Shown: positions 54,304-63,361 of the stretch, one piece after another | Layout of the letters: each line of letters starts with the position of its first letter | How positions within the stretch are numbered: the first letter of the stretch is position 1 | Assembly (NCBI RefSeq): GCF_014284305.1 | Contig: NZ_JACOFW010000006.1 | Span: 186,001 to 250,000, forward strand | Source of the DNA: Affinundibacterium seohonense | GTDB taxonomy: Bacteria; Pseudomonadota; Gammaproteobacteria; Burkholderiales; Burkholderiaceae_D | Direction: 5' to 3' | Length of the DNA stretch: 64,000 nt | Translations under genes and position numbers: made by a program | Notes under the pieces: model-generated | Told to the model about the DNA's origin: nothing | Seen by the model: only the letters and a program-made list of their open reading frames with translations | Databases searched by the model: none

Positions 54304-56067
54304 TCATTTGTTAAACGCTTGATCCCGTACGCTGGACAATAGCTCTTGCAATGAATGCGGGTCATAGGTACGCAAAATCTTTTTAATACTTGGTTCAAGT
54401 TCTGCAATATTAGTACCAAGAATTTCTTGCTTAATCTCAGGCAACAATGCCGCTGGCATTGATAATTCACGAAAGCCCATGCCAATTAATAAACGAGTTA
54501 ATTTGATATCCCCAGCCATACCGCCACAAATCGCGACAGGAATTTCTGCTTTTTGCGCAGCGCTGACGGTCATATGCAATAACTGCAAAATGGCAGGATG
54601 GGTATCGTTATAGAGATGTGCCACCTCGTGATCCGCGCGATCAATTGCCAGGGTGTATTGAATTAAATCATTTGTACCAATAGATAAAAAGTCGAGCTTC
54701 TTGACGAACATGGGCAAGCTAAGTGCCGCCGCCGGAATCTCAATCATAGCGCCAACCTGTATATCTTCATCAAACGCAATGGCTTCATTCCGCAATTCGG
54801 CTTTGGCTTGCTCTATCATCGCCAGCGATTGTTCGATTTCAAACGCATGCGCAATCATCGGAATCAAAATATGCAAGGTGCCGAAAGCCGATGCCCTTAG
54901 TATTGCACGTAACTGTGTCCGAAATATTTGCGGTTCCTTCAAACAATAACGGATGGCACGCAACCCCAGTGCCGGATTCAAGATGTTATGTTCACTGTGA
55001 TCAAGTGGTTTATCCGCACCAACGTCCAAGGTCCGAATCGTAACAGGCTTGCCCTTCATGACTTGGACCACCTGCTTATAGGCAGCAAATTGCTCCTCTT
55101 CGCTTGGCAATTGATGCTCTACTCCCGTTCTCCCCATAAACAAAAATTCGGAACGAAAGAGTCCAACGCCGCTAGCACCAGCGTCAACGGCAACTTGTGC
55201 ATCCTGTGGCAATTCAATGTTCGCAAGTAAAGTAATCTCAATACCGTCGAGGCTTATCGCTGGCGTTTTCTTTAATTTTCCGAGCTTTTTTTTCGCTTTC
55301 AGCAAAATAGCTTGTTGATTGCGATACTGCGCGATCAATAGCGGCGATGGCGCTACAATCACGACGCCCGCATCACTATCGATAATTAACCAATCGTCTT
55401 GTGCAATTAATTGAGATGCATTGCCGAGACCAACGACAGCTGGGATTCCCAAACTGCGAGACACAATGGCGGTGTGAGAATTGGTACCACCTTCGTCGGT
55501 GACAAAGCCTGTAAAAGCGACATCGCGAAACTGCATCATATCGGCGGGAGAAATGTCCCTCGCCACCACAATCATATTTGCATTTTGCTCATCAACGCCT
55601 AAGGCGCGCGGGAGTTGATGAGCAGTACCTGTCAATAGTTTTAGCACACGCTCGGCAACTTGCTGAATATCCGCTTTGCGCTCGCGAAGATACTCATCTT
55701 CAATTTCATCGAACTGGGCAGACAACACGTCTACTTGCGTGACTAGCGCCCACTCCGCGTTATAGTGTCTGGCACGAATAATGTCTAAGGGCGCTTCCGA
55801 CAACATAGGGTCGGACAAAATTAACGCGTGAACATCCAAAAAAGCGCCCAACTCGGTTGGGGCATCGGTTGGTAATTCTGCCCAAATCGATTGCAGATCC
55901 AAATGCACACGCGCGATCGCTTGCTGTAAGCGTGCAACTTCAGCCTCCACTTGCTCTTGTGAGACGAGATAATGTTTCACATCCATTGCCGCTGGTCGCA
56001 ACAAATGGGCACGACCAATCGTGATGCCGCGTGAAACTGGAATGCCTTGAAGGGAAAAGGATGCCAC
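54304..56067 (-). CDS. ptsI: Enzyme I of the phosphotransferase system
   Basis: 587 aa. Active His in GGTNSHTAIVSRSLGIPAVVG, PEP-binding domain with GVGLFRSEFLFM and the C-terminal IPVAICGGMAGD. Transfers phosphate from PEP to HPr. Last gene of the gshA-gshB-EIIA-HPr-EI cluster. No PTS permease is in the window, so it may have a regulatory job. Confidence 0.96.
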   Translation of the reverse strand: MASFSLQGIPVSRGITIGRAHLLRPAAMDVKHYLVSQEQVEAEVARLQQAIARVHLDLQSIWAELPTDAPTELGAFLDVHALILSDPMLSEAPLDIIRARHYNAEWALVTQVDVLSAQFDEIEDEYLRERKADIQQVAERVLKLLTGTAHQLPRALGVDEQNANMIVVARDISPADMMQFRDVAFTGFVTDEGGTNSHTAIVSRSLGIPAVVGLGNASQLIAQDDWLIIDSDAGVVIVAPSPLLIAQYRNQQAILLKAKKKLGKLKKTPAISLDGIEITLLANIELPQDAQVAVDAGASGVGLFRSEFLFMGRTGVEHQLPSEEEQFAAYKQVVQVMKGKPVTIRTLDVGADKPLDHSEHNILNPALGLRAIRYCLKEPQIFRTQLRAILRASAFGTLHILIPMIAHAFEIEQSLAMIEQAKAELRNEAIAFDEDIQVGAMIEIPAAALSLPMFVKKLDFLSIGTNDLIQYTLAIDRADHEVAHLYNDTHPAILQLLHMTVSAAQKAEIPVAICGGMAGDIKLTRLLIGMGFRELSMPAALLPEIKQEILGTNIAELEPSIKKILRTYDPHSLQELLSSVRDQAFNK

Positions 56068-56139
56068 GTGGCCTCGCTATATGTTATGGGTCAATGATGA
56101 AGGATGGGGCGACTAATGACACCTCAAACCCAGAAAGAC

Positions 56140-56409
56140 TTATTCGCCTTCGCCAAAACGATCGTTGATTAATGCAGCAATAGCGTCAAAGCAAGCTTGT
56201 TCGTCCTCGCCATTGGTCTCCAACAAGACTTTTGTACCTTTGCCTGCGGCGAGCATCATGACGCCCATGATGGATTTACCATTCACGCGGCGATTATTGC
56301 GGGTTAACCAAACTTCACATTTAAACTTTCCACCTAATTGTGTCAACTTGGCGGAGGCTCTTGCATGCAAACCGAGTTTATTTATAATTTCAATTTCTTG
56401 TTGAATCAT
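56140..56409 (-). CDS. ptsH: HPr phosphocarrier protein
   Basis: 89 aa. Phospho-His 15 in LGLHARASAKL and regulatory Ser 46 in NGKSIMGVMML. The Ser site is the target of HprK in other bacteria; hprK is not in the window. AGAGA precedes the ATG by about 7 bases. Confidence 0.96.
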   Translation of the reverse strand: MIQQEIEIINKLGLHARASAKLTQLGGKFKCEVWLTRNNRRVNGKSIMGVMMLAAGKGTKVLLETNGEDEQACFDAIAALINDRFGEGE

Positions 56410-56463
56410 TTTGGAATCTCTTTACATCCAGATATTCGGTTTTAACAATTTCTCATCACGACT

Positions 56464-56871
56464 CTAGCTTTGTCCGATACGAATTCTACTTTCTACTCTG
56501 GTCGCACCATTCTGCCCACCAGCCAACGCCATCTCGACCACCACATCTAATTGATCCTGGCGATATGTGATGGCACGTAACAACATTGGCAGGCTGATAC
56601 CCGCTATTACCGCGATCTGATTAGCATCGGCAATCTGAGGGCAACAATTGGATGGTGTACCTCCAAGAATATCCGTCATAATCAAAACGCCAGAGCCATC
56701 GTCTAAACGCGCTACAGCCTCACGCGCTAAACGACGAACATCATCGACATTTTGATCCGCCACCACGTCAATCGCTTCGAGTCGTTCTGGCTTACTTCGA
56801 AATACATGGGCTGCAGCCTGTATGAAAGCACTTCCCAATGGCGCATGCGTCAATAACAGTAAACCTACCAT
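56464..56871 (-). CDS. PTS EIIA component, mannose family
   Basis: 135 aa from ATG 56871, with GGGA six bases upstream; a TTG at 56883 is the other choice. PTS_EIIA-Man fold: VGLLLLTHAPLGSAF (phospho-His about 9), MTDILGGTPSNCC. Receives phosphate from HPr. Without EIIB/EIIC genes it looks like a signalling EIIA, as in other Burkholderiales. Confidence 0.9.
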   Translation of the reverse strand: MVGLLLLTHAPLGSAFIQAAAHVFRSKPERLEAIDVVADQNVDDVRRLAREAVARLDDGSGVLIMTDILGGTPSNCCPQIADANQIAVIAGISLPMLLRAITYRQDQLDVVVEMALAGGQNGATRVESRIRIGQS

Positions 56872-56906
56872 GCCATATCCCAATCAATTTGCAGCGATGC
56901 TGCGAG

Positions 56907-57866
56907 CTACTTTTTCTGTTTGAACTTCTCAACTTGTTTTTCTAAAGCATTGATAAAAATCGCTGCCACATTCACGCCAGTCTGTTGATGAATCTCTTGG
57001 AAACAGGTCGGACTTGTGACGTTGACTTCTGTCAAATAGTTACCAATTACATCTAATCCTACCAGCAACAAGCCACGTTCGGAAAGTATTGGCGCTAAGC
57101 TTTGTGCGATTTCGAGATCTCGCTCGGTTAATTTTTGTGCGACACCGATGCCACCAGCAGCCAAATTCCCACGCACTTCGCCGTTCTGCGGAATCCTTGC
57201 CAAAGCAAAAGGCACCACCGTGCCACCGATCAGCAAAATACGTTTATCTCCTTGCACAATCTCGGGAATATATCTCTGCACCATGATGGTTCGTTGCTGA
57301 TTGTTCGTCAGCGTCTCGATGACCGAGCCGAGATTCATACCATCTTCGCGCACCCGAAAGATCCCTGCACCACCCATGCCATCCAACGGTTTAAGAATAA
57401 TGTCCCGATGCTGGTCGAAAAAGGTGCGAATCTTGGCTTCATTACGAGTGACCAAGGTTGGCGTCGTGAACTGCGGAAATTGCGCGATGCTGAGTTTTTC
57501 GTTGTGATCCCGTATCGCTGAAGGTTTATTAAAAACCAAAGCCCCTTGTTGCTCAGCGAGATCTAGTAAATAGGTCGCATAAATATACTCCATATCAAAC
57601 GGCGGATCTTTGCGCTGCAAGACCGCATCAAATTCCTGCAATTCACACTCACGCACGTCCCCCAACCGGTACCAGTCCTTAGGATCCCCAGTCAGATGAA
57701 TTTCTTGAACCGACGCACTCACCATCCCGGATGACAATGCCATATCGGCAGGGCCGAAAGCAAAAATTTGATGTCCGCGACTCACCGCCTCGGCCATCAT
57801 CGCGTAGGTTGAGTCCTTGTAAATCTTAAATTGTGCCAATGGATCGGTGAGGAATACAATTTTCAT
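56907..57866 (-). CDS. gshB: Glutathione synthase
   Basis: 319 aa, ATP-grasp fold. MKIVFLTDPLAQFKIYKDST start, LVTRNEAKIRTFF, ILKPLDGMGGAGIFRV (ATP loop), VTSPTCFQEI near the end. Adds glycine to gamma-glutamylcysteine. 11 bp after gshA. Confidence 0.96.
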   Translation of the reverse strand: MKIVFLTDPLAQFKIYKDSTYAMMAEAVSRGHQIFAFGPADMALSSGMVSASVQEIHLTGDPKDWYRLGDVRECELQEFDAVLQRKDPPFDMEYIYATYLLDLAEQQGALVFNKPSAIRDHNEKLSIAQFPQFTTPTLVTRNEAKIRTFFDQHRDIILKPLDGMGGAGIFRVREDGMNLGSVIETLTNNQQRTIMVQRYIPEIVQGDKRILLIGGTVVPFALARIPQNGEVRGNLAAGGIGVAQKLTERDLEIAQSLAPILSERGLLLVGLDVIGNYLTEVNVTSPTCFQEIHQQTGVNVAAIFINALEKQVEKFKQKK

Positions 57867-57877
57867 GTTGTTTGAAC

Positions 57878-59176
57878 TCAGTAAATTTCTGGATTAGGGT
57901 CAGTTTTTTCTAATTCAAGCGAAGCCGCTAACAGTGCTAAACGGGCGACTACGCCGTACATATAAAAACGATTTGGCGCTGCCGTTCCTGGCTTGGCGCG
58001 CACATCAGGCACAGCGTGTTGCTGCGCAAATGCCAATGGCACAAATTCCATCCCTGGCGCATTCAAATTTTCATCAACGCCACGATCTTGATGCACACGA
58101 TAAAATCCTCCGACTACATATCGGTCGATCATATACACGACCGGCTCCGCTACACTTTCATCGATTTGTTCAAAGGTATACACACCTTCTTGCACAATGT
58201 AATCATGAACTTCTCGACCGTCTTTGACCACCGTCATTTTGTTTCGCTGCTTGGAACTGAGGTCTCTCACTTCGCGCGAATCGCGTACCGTCATGATGCC
58301 CATTCCGCAAGTACCCGCATCGGCCTTCACGATCACAAAAGGCTTATCTTTGATGCCGTATTCTTTATATTTTTTACGAATCTTCGCCAAGATCGTATCG
58401 ACGCTAGCCATTAGTCCGTCTAAGCCCGTTCCGGCTTCGAAATCGACATCGCCACATTTGGCGTGAAAAGGATTGATCAACCATGGATCAATCTCCACCA
58501 TCTTTGCGAATTTCTTAACAACCTCGTCGTAACTAGCGAAGTGGTTCGTTTTACGTCGCATCGCCCAGCCAGCATGCAATGGCGGCAACAGCGTCTGCTC
58601 GTGAATGTTTTCTAAAATAGCGGGGATGCGTGTCGACAGATCATTGTTTAATAAAATGGTACATGGATCAAAGTTCTTCAATCCCAATCGACGGCCATTT
58701 GCCGATCTTTGCAAAGGCTCCACCAGCAATTCAGCACCATCCGCCAATACAATAGTCTTCACCTCAGTCGCATTTTCATCCAAATTTCCCAGACGAACAT
58801 TCAACCCAGTTTGACGATAAATTTGCATCTGACGTGCAATGTTTTGCCAATACGATGCGTTACACGGACGGTCTTCCGGAATCAATAAAAGGTTGCGGGC
58901 ATCCGGACAGTATTTCTCAATTGCCGCCATCGACGCCTGTACCGCCAAGGGCAACATCTCAGAGCCTAAGTGATTGAATCCCCCTGGAAATAAATTGGTG
59001 TCAACCGGCGCCAATTTAAAACCAGAATTACGCATATCAACCGAACAATAGAACGGCGGTGTGTGCTCTTGCCATTCAAGGCGAAACCAGCGCTCGATGG
59101 AAGGGGTCGCTTCTAAAATCTTCTTTTCGAAATCCAATAGCGGACCGTTCAAAGCGGTGGCGAGGTGAGGAACCAT
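57878..59176 (-). CDS. gshA: Glutamate-cysteine ligase (ferrooxidans-type)
   Basis: 432 aa from ATG 59176 (AAAGG at about 5 bases); a TTG at 59194 is less likely. Family TIGR02049-like GshA: LEWQEHTPPFYCSVD, ILNNDLSTRIP, DKPFVIVKADAGTCGMGIMTVRD. Makes gamma-glutamylcysteine, first step of glutathione synthesis. Starts the gsh-pts cluster. Confidence 0.9.
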   Translation of the reverse strand: MVPHLATALNGPLLDFEKKILEATPSIERWFRLEWQEHTPPFYCSVDMRNSGFKLAPVDTNLFPGGFNHLGSEMLPLAVQASMAAIEKYCPDARNLLLIPEDRPCNASYWQNIARQMQIYRQTGLNVRLGNLDENATEVKTIVLADGAELLVEPLQRSANGRRLGLKNFDPCTILLNNDLSTRIPAILENIHEQTLLPPLHAGWAMRRKTNHFASYDEVVKKFAKMVEIDPWLINPFHAKCGDVDFEAGTGLDGLMASVDTILAKIRKKYKEYGIKDKPFVIVKADAGTCGMGIMTVRDSREVRDLSSKQRNKMTVVKDGREVHDYIVQEGVYTFEQIDESVAEPVVYMIDRYVVGGFYRVHQDRGVDENLNAPGMEFVPLAFAQQHAVPDVRAKPGTAAPNRFYMYGVVARLALLAASLELEKTDPNPEIY

Positions 59177-59340
59177 AATTACCTTTGCAAACAAAAAATC
59201 AATAGGACTTTACAGAAGATCGATATTAGCGAGCAATCAACCAGTCAAGTTTGACCAATGGATACAGCTTGGGGCAAATCAAATTTTTACAAGCGAACAT
59301 TCCCTTGTAAATCATAAGTGATTTATTCACTTGTCTGAAT

Positions 59341-59643
59341 TTATGCTGACTTCGCTAATAGATCAAAATGCTCGACTACCGGTGGCGCTGCAAAATAGGG
59401 ACCAACGATATTGCGCCATGCTAGAAATGCTGGAGACTCACGAAAGTCCACCGTATGGTTTTCCAGAGTATCCCAAAAAATCATTAATACATAACGTTCA
59501 GGAGACTCAATTCCCTTGTTCACTTTAAAGCCGCGAAACCCTTTTGCATGCACAATAACTTCATTGAGGCCGGATTGAATTGCCACATCAAATGCGGCCT
59601 GTTTCCCAGGATGGATGCGTATGTCTGCTAATTCTAAAATCAT
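59341..59643 (-). CDS. ABM-domain monooxygenase-like protein
   Basis: 100 aa, an antibiotic biosynthesis monooxygenase (ABM) ferredoxin-like fold: ELADIRIHPGKQAAF, then KGIESPERYVLMIFWDTLENHT. Small enzymes of this kind act on quinone-like substrates or are detoxifying. AGAAAG ribosome site. It is followed after 43 bp by the AI-2E gene upstream on the same strand; spacing suggests two units or a loose operon. Confidence 0.8.
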   Translation of the reverse strand: MILELADIRIHPGKQAAFDVAIQSGLNEVIVHAKGFRGFKVNKGIESPERYVLMIFWDTLENHTVDFRESPAFLAWRNIVGPYFAAPPVVEHFDLLAKSA

Positions 59644-59686
59644 GATTTTGCTTTCTATCTAATACCCAAATTTTTTTCACAAAAAT

Positions 59687-60700
59687 TTATACCAATCCAA
59701 GTTCAACCAATTCTTTCTTCACATAAGAATAAAACACGGGTGCCGCCACCACGCCTGGCAATCCGAACAGCGTCTCCATCACCAGTATAGCTGTCAATAA
59801 CTCCCATGCCTTCGCATTCACTTGAGAACCGATTATTTTGGCGTTAAGAAAATACTCCAACTTATGAATTATGATCATAAATGCCAATGAACTCGCCGCC
59901 ATTTGCAATGAATGTGAAAGACTCACGATCACGATGACGGTATTCGATATGATATTTCCAACCACAGGTATTAAGCCAGCTACAAAAGTAATCGCGATCA
60001 TACTTTTCACCAGTGGTAAATGCACACCAGCCAAAGGCAAAATCACCGCTAGAAATAAGCCCGTAAAGACAGTGTTAATTAAGGAAATTCGTACTTGTGC
60101 GAAAACCACGCGATGAAACATGTCCGCTAAGTTGGCGACTCTTTGGTGTAGAGCCCCTGAGAACGGTCGATATTGATGCGCGCTACTGACATCTTGCAAG
60201 GCAACCATGCTGCCAATGATCATCCCAAGTAAGAGATGCACAATCAGATGCCCGGCCTCTTGCCCCAATACCTTGGCCTCACTGGCGTGTTCGTGTAACG
60301 CCGTAGTTAACATTCGTTTGAGCGCGTCAACATCCTCAGGAAGATAGGTGCTGACCCAAATTGGCAACTGTTGCCTTGATGTCTCAAGCAATTCTGCTAA
60401 TTTTTGCAACAACGATTGTAAATTGCCAGAATCACTGCGCAAGAAGATCACCACACCCCAAATACCGAGGCTAATCATCAATATGATGATGCAGGATAAA
60501 AAGATCACAGCGATCATTCTGGCTTGCTGATTACTGAATTTTCTCTGTATTGTCGGCACCATTAAGCGCACCAAAGAATATAGCAATAGGCCAGAAAACA
60601 AGGCAACCAATAAGCCAGCTTTAAGCACTAAAAAAAGTCCCAAAGCTGCACAGCAATAGGACGCAATAACCGGGGCTGATATTTTAGAGATAGGTGGCAT
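59687..60700 (-). CDS. AI-2E/PerM-family transporter
   Basis: 337 aa, about 7-8 TM helices. PF01594 pattern: AALGLFLVLKAGLLVALFSGLLLYSL at the N-terminus, LLLGMIIGSMVALQDV, and the pore-lining HLPLVKSMIAITFVAGLIPVVGNIISNTVIVI. Related proteins export AI-2 or move Na+/H+. Function here not inferable. GGAA before the ATG. Confidence 0.9.
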   Translation of the reverse strand: MPPISKISAPVIASYCCAALGLFLVLKAGLLVALFSGLLLYSLVRLMVPTIQRKFSNQQARMIAVIFLSCIIILMISLGIWGVVIFLRSDSGNLQSLLQKLAELLETSRQQLPIWVSTYLPEDVDALKRMLTTALHEHASEAKVLGQEAGHLIVHLLLGMIIGSMVALQDVSSAHQYRPFSGALHQRVANLADMFHRVVFAQVRISLINTVFTGLFLAVILPLAGVHLPLVKSMIAITFVAGLIPVVGNIISNTVIVIVSLSHSLQMAASSLAFMIIIHKLEYFLNAKIIGSQVNAKAWELLTAILVMETLFGLPGVVAAPVFYSYVKKELVELGLV

Positions 60701-61004
60701 AGGTTTCCAATTCAGGTAAATTGATTGCTTAGCTGGGGGTCACTGCTTTGCTTCTCAGTGCGTCACAGCAAAATATGAACTCTCGACATGCTAGCGTCAT
60801 TTGTGCAGAAAATCATTGTTATCATGAAAATAAGCTGTTTCATTTTACGCAGAAATAATCGCTCCTAAGGTTTGAATTACATCGACTATCGGCAATTGAG
60901 CTTAATTATGGAAAAGTTTATAGTATGATCTTGGCACTTAATCTGTCTACGTTTGACACCACTTCCCGCTCTAAACAACTATAAAATCGCGCTGCAATCG
61001 GCCT
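60701..61004. other. Divergent intergenic region of AI-2E and cyclase genes
   Basis: About 304 bp. It holds the cyclase promoter listed at 60896-60924 and presumably the AI-2E promoter. No further structure seen. Confidence 0.5.
60896..60924 (+). promoter_or_regulatory. Sigma-70-like promoter of the sensor cyclase
   Basis: TTGAGC (60896-60901), a 17-base spacer, then TATAGT (60919-60924), 80 bp above the start codon. Confidence 0.5.
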
Positions 61005-62474
61005 ATGAGTAAATCACTAAAACAATACAGTCTGTTGATTTGGATTTCATTAATTCTCATTCTTGGCTTTGTGGCGGTTCTCGCAACCAGCTATCTCGTT
61101 TCAAAAGATGCTTTACGTCGCGGTTTATCCGAAAATACCTTGCCAATTACAGGTGATAATATTTATTCGGAAATCCAGAAAGATATCCTCCGGCCCGTTT
61201 TTGTCTCTGCGCAAATGGCCAACGACACCTTTGTGCGCGATTGGATTATAGAAGGCGAACAAGACAGCACACAGATATCGAAGTATCTCAAAGAAATCAA
61301 AGTAAAAAACAATGCGATTTCGAGCTTTCTTGTGAGTGATCTCAGTAAAAATTATTATTTTCCCGATGGTCTGCTCAAAAGCATTAACGAAAGCGAAGCA
61401 CGCGATCAATGGTTTTTCCGCGTGAAAAATCTCAAAGTGCCCTACGAGACCAATGTTGACATCGACATGGCAAATCAAGACAACATGACGATTTTTACTA
61501 ACCATCGTGTACTTGATTACCACGGAAAATTTCTAGGTGCCGTTGGCATTGGCCTAACTTTGGACACGATGAAAAATCTCATCGATAGTTACCAAACACG
61601 CTTTCAACGGAAAATTTTTTTCATCGACAAAAAAGGCACATTGGTTCTTTCCGGTAGTTCCTTCAAACAAAAGAAAATCAATATCACGAGTATCCTCGGT
61701 ATTAATCAGGTCGCCAAGTCGATACTGGCAAACACAAAAAATGAGTCATTGCATTTGGAATATAGCTTGGAAGGGGAGTCGATTTATGTGAACTCGCGCT
61801 TTATTCCCGAGCTAGGCTGGCATTTATTGGTTGAACAAAATCTCGACGCCGAACTTAGGCCTCTTCAAAAACTACTCCTAGTGAATGCGGCGATTGGTTT
61901 TGCAATCACGATCGCCGTTTTATTGATCGTCTTGCTTTCAGTCAGACGCTACCAAATGCGTATCGAAAAATCGGCTGCCACCGACTCCCTGACCAAGCTA
62001 TTAAACCGTCAGGCTTTTGATTTCGTATTTCAACAAGCCTTATTAGACAGCGAACGTTCACGTCAACCACTTTGTGTGGCCTTAATGGACATCGATCACT
62101 TTAAAAAAATCAATGACAAACACGGTCACTTAATCGGCGATCACGTATTAAAAGAGATCGCTGCAATTTCTCGCCGCTCCTTACGTGAGAGCGATGTAAT
62201 TTGTCGTTGGGGTGGCGAAGAATTTTTGCTGTTACTCAAAAACTGTTCGCTGGAAAAGGCCACATCGATCGCAGAAAATTTACGCAGTACGATTGCTGCC
62301 AATGATTTTTCAAGAACAACCGATCTCGCTAAAGGACGTTTGTCGCTAACCGTTAGCATGGGTGTGGCGGAATGTAAGTCACAAGAAACTGAGGATAGTG
62401 TCTTTGAGCGTGCGGATGTTGCGCTATATCAGGCTAAAGAAAATGGCCGTAACAGCGTCTATTTTTCTGAATAG
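61005..62474 (+). CDS. Sensor diguanylate cyclase, dCache-like
   Basis: 489 aa: TM1 (about 11-33), a periplasmic Cache-type sensor (about 35-285, with WGFRVKN-like RDQWFFRVKN and VGIGLTLDTMKNLI), TM2 (about 292-312), and a GGDEF domain with GGEEF at 403-407. The I-site RESD precedes it by five residues, so product inhibition is expected. Makes c-di-GMP in response to a small periplasmic ligand. Confidence 0.92.
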   Translation: MSKSLKQYSLLIWISLILILGFVAVLATSYLVSKDALRRGLSENTLPITGDNIYSEIQKDILRPVFVSAQMANDTFVRDWIIEGEQDSTQISKYLKEIKVKNNAISSFLVSDLSKNYYFPDGLLKSINESEARDQWFFRVKNLKVPYETNVDIDMANQDNMTIFTNHRVLDYHGKFLGAVGIGLTLDTMKNLIDSYQTRFQRKIFFIDKKGTLVLSGSSFKQKKINITSILGINQVAKSILANTKNESLHLEYSLEGESIYVNSRFIPELGWHLLVEQNLDAELRPLQKLLLVNAAIGFAITIAVLLIVLLSVRRYQMRIEKSAATDSLTKLLNRQAFDFVFQQALLDSERSRQPLCVALMDIDHFKKINDKHGHLIGDHVLKEIAAISRRSLRESDVICRWGGEEFLLLLKNCSLEKATSIAENLRSTIAANDFSRTTDLAKGRLSLTVSMGVAECKSQETEDSVFERADVALYQAKENGRNSVYFSE

Positions 62475-62488
62475 CTAGGAATTGGTGA

Positions 62489-63325
62489 CTAGCGTTTTGC
62501 CAATTTTATAGTTGGTTGAATAAAGGCTTGGTACAAGGCTCCTTGGTCTGCATCCCAAGTTTGCACTGTGGCGGCTTGTTCTTGCACAGTCTGTTGATCA
62601 CCGCGCTTAATGGGTCCAGTCAGTGCTTTGCTTGTGCCAAACTTAAACACGTTTTCAAGCGTTTTACTTGCCAGAGATTGCGCCATTTGCTGCGCTAATT
62701 TTTCTTCAACCCCAGCCGCAACGTAAGTCGCGATTGCGGTATCCATTAAAGTTACAAGATAATTGCTAGCGAATACTGATGCTGCATGGTAAAGCAGTTT
62801 ATTCTCCGAATCGATATTCACTAGCCTTGCACCAATCGATGTAAACGCCGGATTTAAGATCGCCAGTGCCTGCGGGCTGCCCTCGACGCTACAAATCGTC
62901 CCAGCAAAATCGGAACAGACTTCATCAGGATCAGCGAAGCTACGCACCGGATGAATACTCGCTAACTGGATTTGTAGATGTTCTAAATTCGGGCAAAGCC
63001 GCAGCAAGTCCTTAGATGATTTGGAACCACTACAATGAAATAGAATCGTTTGTGGCTTGAGTGCACCAGCCGTAATTAGCTGCGCTATGGCCAAAGCAAA
63101 AGCATCATCTGGTACGGCTAGCAAAGTGATGTCAGACGAGTTGACTTTAGCGATGTCGTTAACAGCTTGCCCCTCACCAATGAAGGCTAAAGCGGCTTGG
63201 TTACTCGCACTTGAAAGGTTAAAGACTTGTGCAATCTGAAATACGTGATGATGGCAAAATAATCGACCGAGGCTTTTCCCCACTCGTCCTGCGCCAATGA
63301 TATTCAAACTCAGCATACTTGCCAT
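62489..63325 (-). CDS. Rossmann-like/DUF2520 family protein
   Basis: 278 aa. N-terminal NAD(P)-binding IIGAGRVGKSLG (about 9-20), IAQVFNLSS, LAVPDDAF, and the C-terminal DUF2520 (ASVFASNYLVTLMDTAI). The fold is that of ketopantoate or pyrroline-5-carboxylate reductases, but the reaction is unknown. Start at ATG 63325 or 63316; neither has a strong RBS. Convergent with the cyclase gene, 14 bp apart. Confidence 0.8.
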   Translation of the reverse strand: MASMLSLNIIGAGRVGKSLGRLFCHHHVFQIAQVFNLSSASNQAALAFIGEGQAVNDIAKVNSSDITLLAVPDDAFALAIAQLITAGALKPQTILFHCSGSKSSKDLLRLCPNLEHLQIQLASIHPVRSFADPDEVCSDFAGTICSVEGSPQALAILNPAFTSIGARLVNIDSENKLLYHAASVFASNYLVTLMDTAIATYVAAGVEEKLAQQMAQSLASKTLENVFKFGTSKALTGPIKRGDQQTVQEQAATVQTWDADQGALYQAFIQPTIKLAKR

Positions 63326-63361
63326 TCAAGTTTTCTGTTTAAGGAACCTTTGTTGGGGATT

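Noticed and set aside
54216-54485. 89-codon frame overlapping the 3' end of ptsI
   Set aside because: It runs antiparallel in frame use to ptsI, has no RBS, and shows no family pattern.
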